This document shows, in pieces, positions 43,623 to 51,178 of a stretch of DNA of 64,000 bases; the first letter of the stretch is position 1, and each line of letters opens with the position of its first letter. Made by a program: the position numbers and the translations under genes. The DNA is taken from NCBI GenBank assembly GCA_946185285.1, contig CAMHIS010000002.1, positions 1-64,000 on the forward strand, written 5' to 3'. The notes under the pieces are model-generated. The model saw nothing but the letters and a program-made list of their open reading frames with translations. It was not told where the DNA came from and did no database searches. The DNA comes from an uncultured Prevotellaceae bacterium (lineage in GTDB: Bacteria > Bacteroidota > Bacteroidia > Bacteroidales > Bacteroidaceae).

Positions 43623-45566
43623 CTAATTGCCTGCGTAGCTGTGCATTCCTCCCAGCAGGTAGTTGACACCGAAATAGGTGACGAGGACGGCAAGGAATGC
43701 ACTCACCATGTAGATATGGTAAAAGCGCGGATTGCTGAATATGCCGAGAGAAGCTTTGTGCAGCGGAACGGCATAGACCATCAGCGTGATGAGCGCCCAC
43801 GACTCCTTGGGGTCCCACGACCAGTAGTTGCCCCACGACACGTTGGCCCAGACCGCTCCGAGGAAGATGCCGGTGGTGAGCAGGAAGACGGCGGGATAGA
43901 GCAATAGTTGCGACAGGGCCGTAGTTCTGTCAAGTGAATGGTGGAAAGTGTCAGGCGAAGAGTTGTTCCTCTTTATCAGTATCAGGGCCTGGATGCCCAG
44001 CAGCATCTGCATGAAGAAGAGCGCATAGGCACACATGACCGTCATCACGTGGACGGAAAGCAGCGGCGACTGCAGCACGGGCATGAGCGGCGTAATCTCA
44101 GAGCCGCTGCCTGTCATCATAGCCACCAGCAAGCAGCACAAGGCCGCCAGTGGCCCGATCCACAGGATGAAGCGGAAGCGGCGGAAAAGGATGACGGTCA
44201 GCAAGAGCAGCAGCCAGGCCATGAAGAGCATCGTCTCGTAGCCGTTGCTGAGGGGAATGTGACCGCTGAGCCACCAACGCAAGCCGAGTTGCGCCGTGAT
44301 GAGAACCGGAAACTTCACGCTGCGCAACTTGTTGTAGAAGATTTCTGCCTTCGTCTTGGTCTCACTGGGCAGCACTTCGCCTATCATGCTGCGCTGGAAG
44401 AGCTTTATCTTCGCAATAATTTCAACGGCACGGTCATGCTGGCCCGTGACGATGCTCTCAGTGAGGAAATCCATGGACTGCTTGATGAAGAACTGCTCCT
44501 TGACGGGGATTTCCCTTGGCAGCACCTGACCGCCAGGGGAATACCAGCTGACTTGGTTGCCAAGGCAATAAGGGAATATCTTTGTAAACTGTCCGTTATA
44601 GAACATCTCCGCCACGGCAGCACGGTCAGCAGCGCCTTTCCGCTTGCTGTTGTTCAGAAGCTCCTTTTCCCACGGCGAGTAGTATATCATCCAGCTGAAG
44701 AATATCTCGTCGGCAGAATAGCCATGCCACGAAGCGCTGCCAGTCATCTTGATAGCGAAGTCGGTGGCCACGGTGTTGAGCGGACAGATGCGGTTGTTGT
44801 AGAGCACATGGATGGTACCCATGCGGCGGGCAATGTCCTTATCGACGGCAGGAAGCCGGTCGCCGGCACTGGCACTGACGCTCGTCAAGACCAGCACCGT
44901 CGTCAGCATGGTCTTCCGATAGAGCGAGCGCATCTGAGTCTTGCGAGATAGTAGTGTGGCTATCATGCCAACCAGGAGCATGAGATAGCCAGCATAGGTG
45001 ATAGCAATGCCGTATGGGTCGTAGCTGACGCCCAGCGTCACCCCTTCGCCATCCGAGTCGTAGCTCTTCTGAAATAGTCGATAGCCGTCAATATAGCCAA
45101 TGTGGTTCATCGAGACAAGCACCTCCTCGTCGCCATGACGAATGACGCTCTGGTAGTCGAGCGGAGCGTCAGTGCCTGGATAGTTGACAATGCGAAACTC
45201 CTCCAGCATCAGCGTGAAGGGCAGCTGTTCCACCTTGTTATCCTTGTCGACGAACGTCATCTCGGCGGCATTTGCCCTGAGCCTGACCGTGCCCCGACGG
45301 GCAAAGAGGTGGGTGGTCAGTGCACCAGCCAGTATCACCACGAACGAGATGTGCAACAGCATGACGGCTGCACGCTTGTGCAGCCGTTGCTTCATGATAT
45401 AAGCCAAGGCGACGAGCGTAAGCACCGCCCACAGCGCCGAAAACCACCAAGCACCGTAGATGTGCTCACTTACAAACGCGGTGCCACGGTATTTCTCAAT
45501 GACAGTGGCCAGCCCTATACACGCCACGATGAGCGTGTATAGGGCTATGATGAGTTTCTTGGTCAC
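43623..45566 (-). CDS. ccsBA: Cytochrome c biogenesis CcsB-CcsA fusion protein
   Basis: System II cytochrome c maturation protein that carries haem across the membrane and joins it to CxxCH apocytochromes. The 647-aa protein has ResB/CcsB-type membrane segments and a periplasmic region in its first half. The CcsA half holds the Trp-rich haem motif ANVSWGNYWSWDPKESWALI near residue 580. Conserved His residues occur in SVHVMTVMCAYALFF and near AVPLHKAS. It lies 9 nt after the di-haem oxidoreductase gene, its likely client. Confidence 0.92.
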   Translation of the reverse strand: MTKKLIIALYTLIVACIGLATVIEKYRGTAFVSEHIYGAWWFSALWAVLTLVALAYIMKQRLHKRAAVMLLHISFVVILAGALTTHLFARRGTVRLRANAAEMTFVDKDNKVEQLPFTLMLEEFRIVNYPGTDAPLDYQSVIRHGDEEVLVSMNHIGYIDGYRLFQKSYDSDGEGVTLGVSYDPYGIAITYAGYLMLLVGMIATLLSRKTQMRSLYRKTMLTTVLVLTSVSASAGDRLPAVDKDIARRMGTIHVLYNNRICPLNTVATDFAIKMTGSASWHGYSADEIFFSWMIYYSPWEKELLNNSKRKGAADRAAVAEMFYNGQFTKIFPYCLGNQVSWYSPGGQVLPREIPVKEQFFIKQSMDFLTESIVTGQHDRAVEIIAKIKLFQRSMIGEVLPSETKTKAEIFYNKLRSVKFPVLITAQLGLRWWLSGHIPLSNGYETMLFMAWLLLLLTVILFRRFRFILWIGPLAALCCLLVAMMTGSGSEITPLMPVLQSPLLSVHVMTVMCAYALFFMQMLLGIQALILIKRNNSSPDTFHHSLDRTTALSQLLLYPAVFLLTTGIFLGAVWANVSWGNYWSWDPKESWALITLMVYAVPLHKASLGIFSNPRFYHIYMVSAFLAVLVTYFGVNYLLGGMHSYAGN

Positions 45567-45575
45567 AAGTGTAAA

Positions 45576-47285
45576 TCAGATGGATTCAATGAAGTAGATG
45601 ACTTGGTCACGTTCTTTTTTCGTCAGGTTTCGGAACTTCACCACTGTGCTGTAGGCATCGCTCTGTCCGCCCTCATTCTTACAGCCGTGCCACATGATGG
45701 CCTCCATCACGTTGCGGGCACGACAGTCGTGCAGACGCTCCACACCACTGCCAGTCTTTCCGGCCAGGCCACGGCCCCAGAGTGGCGTGGTGCGGCACCA
45801 GCCGGTACGTATGTCGTTCTTCATCCAAAGGCGATGCTGCACGAAGTCGGTATAGGGCCAAATCTTCTGATGAGGATAGCGGGGCATGTCGCTGTCAGAC
45901 TTGAAGAACCTGGCAGGGTCCTGAATGTGGTCGTCGCCAGTCTGCCACGAGGGGCGGTGACAGGCGGCACAGCCTATCTGCGTGAAGAGTTCCTTGCCTT
46001 TCTTGAAGTCCTCGGTGGTGGTGTTGCGGGCGGCGGGAACGGCCAGTCCTCGGTGCCAGATCATGAGGTTCTTATACTGTGCATCAGTCATCTCGGCATC
46101 GAGCTGCTTGCTTGTCAAGTAGGTATAGATGTCCTGCTCCAGATTGCCTGTATGCCACTCAGGATGAGCCCACGTGGGGTCTATGCGGTTGATGTACTCC
46201 GTGAATCCCGCCTGCACCTCGGGGTCTTGCGACGACTTCCTGGCATAATAGATACCGGCCAGGTCGAGGTAGTGGTAGCGGCGGTCGGAGCGTGTGACAT
46301 TGGTGATGTTCCAGATGGCGTTGGCACCGGCAGCATCGAGTATGGGGCCACGCGACAAAGCGTAGGTGTAGCGGCGCACATACTTCGTGCCGTCACCCTG
46401 CAGTGAATTGCTGTAATAGCTGTTCCACGTGTTGGTGGACTGGTTCCACATGGCCGGGTTCAGTGCGTCTGTGCGCCCGATGCTGTTGAAGTACTTGCTC
46501 TCCGACTCCCACTGTGCCGTGATGTCCTCGTCGGGGATGGCATCGGTAAGACCTGTGCCGTAGATGCCGATGGTCGATTCCAGCAGCACACCTATATCAT
46601 TATTATACTGCGACTCGTCCAAAGTTACGTCTGTACCGCCGCGAGCCACCACGACGGGGGCGTAATAGGCACTGTAGGGAATTGTCACTTCGGGATAAAT
46701 CAGTGAGTAGGTCTCGCCGTCGGGGAACTTGTTGCCCCACTCGTCGGTGTAGTCTTTCCAGGCAATCTTGATTTGGGTCTCGTCAATAGGCGCCTTGAAT
46801 GGCTTTACCGCTCCTGTCTGCGGCATACCGGCCACGCTGCGGATATAGGCATTGGTGGTCTTGTCGTAAACCACGAGCAGGTAGCCGTTACGATGGGTAT
46901 CAGCCCTGTATTCGGTCTGACGGGCACCATGGCCATAGCCGGGGTGACAGTAGAGACAGCCGCGACGCACATAGACGGGTCCGAGTCCGTGGAAGGCACC
47001 GTCGGTGTTGGTATTGTAGTCTTTCTCAAACAGATACTCGCCTTCGTTGAAGGCGGTCATCATGCCTGCCGTCTCAACGGCTTTCGATGGCTGCTTGAAA
47101 GCGGTTGAGGAGTTCTCGGCAGTTGTGCCAAGCCGTCCGCCCGCATAGTAGTCTTCGGGGTAGTCGGTAGCTGCAGGGGCGCCTATTTCCCAGGTGGTGG
47201 GATTAACGGTATCATCACTGTCGGAACAACCAACAGTGATGAGTGTACCTAACAGCATGCTACCAATAATAGATAGTCTGTTCAT
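45576..47285 (-). CDS. Di-haem oxidoreductase (DHOR/COG3488-like) lipoprotein
   Basis: A 569-aa exported lipoprotein (lipobox LITVGC) with two c-type haem sites, RRGCLYCHPGYG near residue 108 and QIGCAACHRPSW near residue 440. The layout and the intervening WNITNVTRSDRRYHYLDLAG segments match the COG3488 'thiol oxidoreductase' family, related to di-haem peroxidases. Members are often next to imelysin genes, as here. Maturation would need the adjacent ccsBA. It follows the imelysin gene by 6 nt. Confidence 0.88.
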   Translation of the reverse strand: MNRLSIIGSMLLGTLITVGCSDSDDTVNPTTWEIGAPAATDYPEDYYAGGRLGTTAENSSTAFKQPSKAVETAGMMTAFNEGEYLFEKDYNTNTDGAFHGLGPVYVRRGCLYCHPGYGHGARQTEYRADTHRNGYLLVVYDKTTNAYIRSVAGMPQTGAVKPFKAPIDETQIKIAWKDYTDEWGNKFPDGETYSLIYPEVTIPYSAYYAPVVVARGGTDVTLDESQYNNDIGVLLESTIGIYGTGLTDAIPDEDITAQWESESKYFNSIGRTDALNPAMWNQSTNTWNSYYSNSLQGDGTKYVRRYTYALSRGPILDAAGANAIWNITNVTRSDRRYHYLDLAGIYYARKSSQDPEVQAGFTEYINRIDPTWAHPEWHTGNLEQDIYTYLTSKQLDAEMTDAQYKNLMIWHRGLAVPAARNTTTEDFKKGKELFTQIGCAACHRPSWQTGDDHIQDPARFFKSDSDMPRYPHQKIWPYTDFVQHRLWMKNDIRTGWCRTTPLWGRGLAGKTGSGVERLHDCRARNVMEAIMWHGCKNEGGQSDAYSTVVKFRNLTKKERDQVIYFIESI

Positions 47286-47291
47286 AGCGGT

Positions 47292-48487
47292 TTATTTTTT
47301 TATGTTCACGATTGACTGGTAGAGCTTCTGTGCGTTGTCGGCCAGCGTGCGGTAGGTGGCCACGACGACATTATCGACGTAGTTCTCGTTGATGACCTTA
47401 CACTGGGTCTCAACCGTTTCGTTGCCGGCATAGCCTTTCAGCGTCTCAGCCATATCGCCAAGTGCATCATCCAGTTCACCCAAGGCGTCGATGGCCGTCT
47501 TGCTGGAGGCATCGCTGTAGTAGAGGGCAAAAGGAGCCTTCATGGCCTTGATCTTGGCCAATGCAGCGTCGAGCTTAGTCTGTACAGCCTTGGCCTGGGC
47601 TGCGAGTGTGGCGTTGCCTGCATTCAGACAGAAATATACAAGCGACTTCTCGTTGGGCGACGTAGCTCCCATCGCACCGTAGAGGGCATTCTTGCATGAG
47701 ACGATGTTGTCGTAGAAGTCGGTGATGGAGTTGTAGGCGTATGGAGACTCAATATAGGTGGCGTCCTCACCCGTATAGGGCAGTCCGTTTTCGAGTCACC
47801 CACCTCGCCGATAATGTCCTGACAGCCGGAGATAATCTCCAGTGTGGCATCGAGAGCCGTCTCCCAGTCGCCGGTACCGGGGCTCTTGAAGGCCTTGCCG
47901 AAATTCTGGAATCCGTCCAGCGCACCTTCTTGGTTGCCGTCGTCATCGATGGCCAGGTGTGTGGCAACATACTCCTTGGCTATCTTCTGGCGCTCGGCAT
48001 TGCTCTCCTTCGAGTCCCAGGCAGCCTCCAGTGTAGATGTGGCGTTGTAGAGGTCCTTGGCCACGGCGCAGATGTAGTTGTACTCCAGCGTGGTAATCTG
48101 GTCAATCTTGCGCGGCTGCCCCTGACGGAACAATACGTATTCTAAGCCGTGATAGCCCAGGATGCCTGAGTTGGCCGTCTTGATGAAGTTGTCAAGACTG
48201 GACATGGCTTTTTCGTCGCGCAGCACGTCGGCCAGGTCGTTGGCAGCCACCGGCCATGTGTCGGTGTGCGGGTCGATGGAATAGACATCGGCAGCGCCAA
48301 AGAGGAATGCCTCGGTGTTCTCCCAGTTGGCGCGTGCCACCTTCCAGTCGTTGCAAGCCAGGTCGAGGGCAGCCTGTGAACCGTTAACTACAGTGTTGTC
48401 TGCATCGTCATCGCTTGAGCATGAAGCGAAGCCGGTGGAAAGTGCGGCAGCCAGTGCTGCCATTTTAAAAAGATTCTTACTCTTCAT
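47292..48487 (-). pseudogene. Imelysin-family (IrpA-like) lipoprotein, frameshifted
   Basis: Imelysin proteins are periplasmic or surface proteins linked to iron uptake. The first frame (48487 to about 47790) has a lipobox (STGFASCSS), the NWENTEAFLFGAADVYSIDP segment with the family's GxHxxE-like follow-up ILGYHGLEYVLF. After IGEVGDSK the frame runs into unrelated residues. The adjacent frame supplies YTGEDATYIESPYAYNS and the rest of the domain to 47292. One extra A in the AAAA run at 47788-47791 restores a continuous protein of about 398 aa. It is either a real inactivating indel or a sequencing error. Confidence 0.85.
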
Positions 48488-48573
48488 TTTTCTATTTTAT
48501 TATTACATTACTATTTTATTATTTCTCTCTTTTCCTCTTTTCCTCACTAATCATAATTCTCAATCCTCCATTC
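48488..48573. other. AT-rich spacer with degenerate 7-base periodicity
   Basis: The spacer between porin and imelysin genes holds T-rich stretches (TTTTATTATTACATTACTA) and then CATAATTCTCAATCCTCCAT, which resembles a decayed version of the CAATTCT heptamer array seen in the TonB receptor gene. No gene or clear terminator. Confidence 0.4.
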
Positions 48574-49986
48574 TCAAAGCAGTCTCCCACAGTACGTCAC
48601 GCCAATGCTCACGCTCGGTTCGTTGTTGTAGGGCTGCTTATAGAGCGGACTGTCTGAGGCGAGGCCGTTGTTGTCGGGCTTCTCAAAGAAGCGGTACGAG
48701 TACTCACCCTTGATGGTTATCTGCTTCACGGGCGAATAGTTCACGCCAAAAGCACAGCGGTATTTCTTGGTGTACTTATACATCGACTGATACGTGCCCG
48801 AGGCCATTGTGTTGTAGTGCTCGAAGCGGCCGAACAGGTACAGCTTCTCGTCTTTCACCCTGGGCATCTGCGAAAACACGTTGTAGCCCGCCTCAATAGC
48901 GTAGGCCACCGCATTGCTGCCTATGTTACTATAGTGGTGGGGGTTGCCGTCCTGGTATTTATGGTGGGTCCAGTTGGCCTGGTTGTAGGCTGATATTTCG
49001 TCGGCATCGCTGAAGTGAGCATAGTCCACGTTGCCCCTCACAATCCAGTTCCAGCGGTTCAGCGAGAAGTCGAGGGCTACTATGCCTAATGCACCCGTCA
49101 CGTCGTCATACTTCGCGCCGGGCGTACGCAGGGTGTTGCGGAAGGTGTAGCCGTAGTAGCCGCTCAGTCCTACGCGCAGCCAATGCGCCCGTTGGTTCTC
49201 CGACGGAGCGTAATAGTCTATGCGCAGGGCACCGGCGTAGTTGTTGGCCACCTTGAACTCATATGGGCTGGTGGCGCCGTAGTGTACAAAGTTCTCTGCC
49301 GTGAAACTCTCGGAGTTCAAGCCTGAGAGCAGCTGGGCCTCATAGCGCCAGTCCTTCAGCCGCCCCCACACGGAGACACCCGTCTGGTGCCATGTGTTTG
49401 GCATGATGGTGGCCTCGCCCTCAGGACGATAGACGGTGAAGAACTGGTTGGGCTCATGGTGTGCGTTCGAATAGCCCACGGGCACGATAATCTCGCCGGC
49501 CTTGACGTTCAGCCTGCCGTCCAGGAAAGCCTTGTTCACCCAGAACTGCTCAAGGTTCACCTCGCCGCCCTTCTCCACCTCGGCCTCGTATTCGCCAGCC
49601 TCCTCGGCCTCTATCTCCACGGCTGTACCGTTGCCGCCATGCTCAAACTCTATCTCAGAACCAAACGTCCAGCCCTTGCCGAAGTCATAGCCCAAGTTCA
49701 GGCACACGTGCGGCAGGTCGACGCGTCCGTGGCTCTTGTCGCCGGCATAGTTCTCCGGCTTCTTATAGCGGTTGAAACTCTGACTGTAGAAGTTGCGGGT
49801 CATCACGGCCTCGCCGTAGCCTCCTATATACAGGCGCGACATAACACCGTCGTTCTGTTTCTCTGTCCTCGCAGGCTGTCGTGTGGCACCCGTAGTAGCA
49901 TCCACGTTACGGTAGGTTGCTTCTTGAGCCTCCATGCAAAGGGGCAACATGCTTGCAACAACTATCACATTCAATAAGCTTTTCAT
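48574..49986 (-). CDS. Outer-membrane porin (phosphate-selective porin O/P-like)
   Basis: A 470-aa exported beta-barrel protein. The signal peptide is KSLLNVIVVASMLPLCMEAQ. Segments such as LNLGYDFGKGWTFGSEIEFEHGG, VNKAFLDGRLNVKAGEIIVPVGY and NTWHQTGVSVWGRLKDWRYEA are typical of the OprP/OprO-like porins of Bacteroidetes. It is the first gene of the porin-imelysin-DHOR-CcsBA run and may admit the ion handled by that system. The ATG at 49986 follows the promoter; the longer track ORF is rejected. Confidence 0.85.
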   Translation of the reverse strand: MKSLLNVIVVASMLPLCMEAQEATYRNVDATTGATRQPARTEKQNDGVMSRLYIGGYGEAVMTRNFYSQSFNRYKKPENYAGDKSHGRVDLPHVCLNLGYDFGKGWTFGSEIEFEHGGNGTAVEIEAEEAGEYEAEVEKGGEVNLEQFWVNKAFLDGRLNVKAGEIIVPVGYSNAHHEPNQFFTVYRPEGEATIMPNTWHQTGVSVWGRLKDWRYEAQLLSGLNSESFTAENFVHYGATSPYEFKVANNYAGALRIDYYAPSENQRAHWLRVGLSGYYGYTFRNTLRTPGAKYDDVTGALGIVALDFSLNRWNWIVRGNVDYAHFSDADEISAYNQANWTHHKYQDGNPHHYSNIGSNAVAYAIEAGYNVFSQMPRVKDEKLYLFGRFEHYNTMASGTYQSMYKYTKKYRCAFGVNYSPVKQITIKGEYSYRFFEKPDNNGLASDSPLYKQPYNNEPSVSIGVTYCGRLL

Positions 49987-50010
49987 CTTAACAATCTTCA
50001 AAATCGGGTG

Positions 50011-50042
50011 CAAAGGTAATGGTTTTGCACCGTCAATGCAAT
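50011..50042 (-). promoter_or_regulatory. Promoter of the porin-imelysin-DHOR-ccsBA run
   Basis: On the minus strand ATTG (50039-50042), 20 nt, TACCTTTG (50011-50018), about 25 nt before the porin ATG. Confidence 0.7.
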
Positions 50043-50110
50043 ACCTAAAAATTATGAAATACCTCCTTTTTACTCTTCTCTCATCTCTTTTCACCCCCAA
50101 AATACCTAAA
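50040..50110. promoter_or_regulatory. Direct repeats in the divergent regulatory region
   Basis: AATACCTAAA occurs at 50040-50049 and 50101-50110, and AATACCT again at 50058-50064, between the two divergent promoters. They are candidates for the binding sites of the adjacent hemerythrin-LuxR regulator; this is inference from position only. Confidence 0.4.
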
Positions 50111-50117
50111 TGTAATT

Positions 50118-50149
50118 ATTGTGCATATCGGAATAAATGACTACCTTTG
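50118..50149 (+). promoter_or_regulatory. Promoter of the hemerythrin-LuxR regulator
   Basis: ATTG (50118-50121), 20 nt, TACCTTTG (50142-50149), about 30 nt before the ATG at 50180. Confidence 0.7.
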
Positions 50150-50179
50150 CACCCTGTAATCATTATTAGGGAAAGGAAG

Positions 50180-51142
50180 ATGAAAAATCAGAAATTGTAT
50201 GAGGCCGACGACAAGATGATTTCGCTGATTCGCGATAATTACGACCTGTTGCAGATGCTGGGAAGTTTTGGCATAAGCCTCGGCTTTGGGGACCAGACGG
50301 TCAAGGACACGTGTGAGAACAACGATGTGGACACATACACTTTCTTGGCAGTTGTCAACTTCACTACCAACGGCTACGGCGAGTTTGAGGGAGACGAACA
50401 GCTGTCGGTACCTACGCTGTTGCATTACTTAGAGGCCAGCCATGCTTACTTTCTTGACTTTCAGTTACCTTATATTCGACGTGAATTGCAGGAGTCGCTC
50501 GACGAGAGCGAGTCGCTTGCCAAGCTCATCCTTCGCTTCTACGACGAATATGCCCACGAGATTCGCCGCCACATGAAGTATGAGCAGAAGACGCTGTTCC
50601 CTTACGTTCAGTCACTGACTGAGGGACAACCTGCCAGCGACTACAACGTGGAAACCTTCTCCAAGCACCACAGTGCTGCCGATAAGAAACTGCGCGAACT
50701 AAAACTGCTTATCATCAAATACCTGCCACAAGACGGTCTCCACAACAACCAACTCACTGCCACCCTCCACGACATTTATGAGAATGAGGTATGGCTTCGC
50801 CAGCACGCGATGGTCGAGGACCACATCTTCGTACCTGCCATCCGACGCCTGGAGCAACAGGCGAAACAGAGCGACGTGGCGCGCAATATATCAGACATGG
50901 TATTCAAGGCTGGAGGCGGGCAGAATCCTGATGCCCTCAGCGACCGCGAAAAGGACGTGATTATCTCATTGGTACAAGGCATGTCAAACAAGGAGATTGC
51001 CGACCATCTCTGCATCTCTGTGAACACGGTTATCACGCACCGTCGTAACATCGCCCGCAAGTTACAGATACACAGCCCCGCAGGTCTCACCATCTACGCT
51101 ATCATCAACAACCTCGTAGACATTTCAAGTGTAAAACTGTAA
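50180..51142 (+). CDS. Hemerythrin-like / LuxR-type HTH transcription regulator
   Basis: A 320-aa protein. Residues about 1-70 resemble the N-terminal region of ScdA/RIC proteins. Residues about 80-225 form a hemerythrin-like four-helix region with spaced metal ligands (LLHYLEASHAYFLD, HEIRRHMKYEQKTLFPY, FSKHHSAAD, HAMVEDHIFVP). The C-terminal 65 residues are a GerE/LuxR HTH (LSDREKDVIISLVQGMSNKEIADHLCISVNTV). A di-iron sensor of oxygen, NO or redox state controlling DNA binding is the natural reading. It is transcribed divergently from the porin-imelysin-DHOR run, its likely target. ATG at 50180 follows GGGAAAGGAAG. Confidence 0.87.
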   Translation: MKNQKLYEADDKMISLIRDNYDLLQMLGSFGISLGFGDQTVKDTCENNDVDTYTFLAVVNFTTNGYGEFEGDEQLSVPTLLHYLEASHAYFLDFQLPYIRRELQESLDESESLAKLILRFYDEYAHEIRRHMKYEQKTLFPYVQSLTEGQPASDYNVETFSKHHSAADKKLRELKLLIIKYLPQDGLHNNQLTATLHDIYENEVWLRQHAMVEDHIFVPAIRRLEQQAKQSDVARNISDMVFKAGGGQNPDALSDREKDVIISLVQGMSNKEIADHLCISVNTVITHRRNIARKLQIHSPAGLTIYAIINNLVDISSVKL

Positions 51143-51178
51143 AACCGCCTCCTGTCATGCCGCAACCTCCCCGCAGCC

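Noticed and set aside
43938-44951. 337-aa plus-strand ORF rich in His and Gln
   Set aside because: Antisense shadow of ccsBA; composition reflects the reverse complement of membrane-protein codons.
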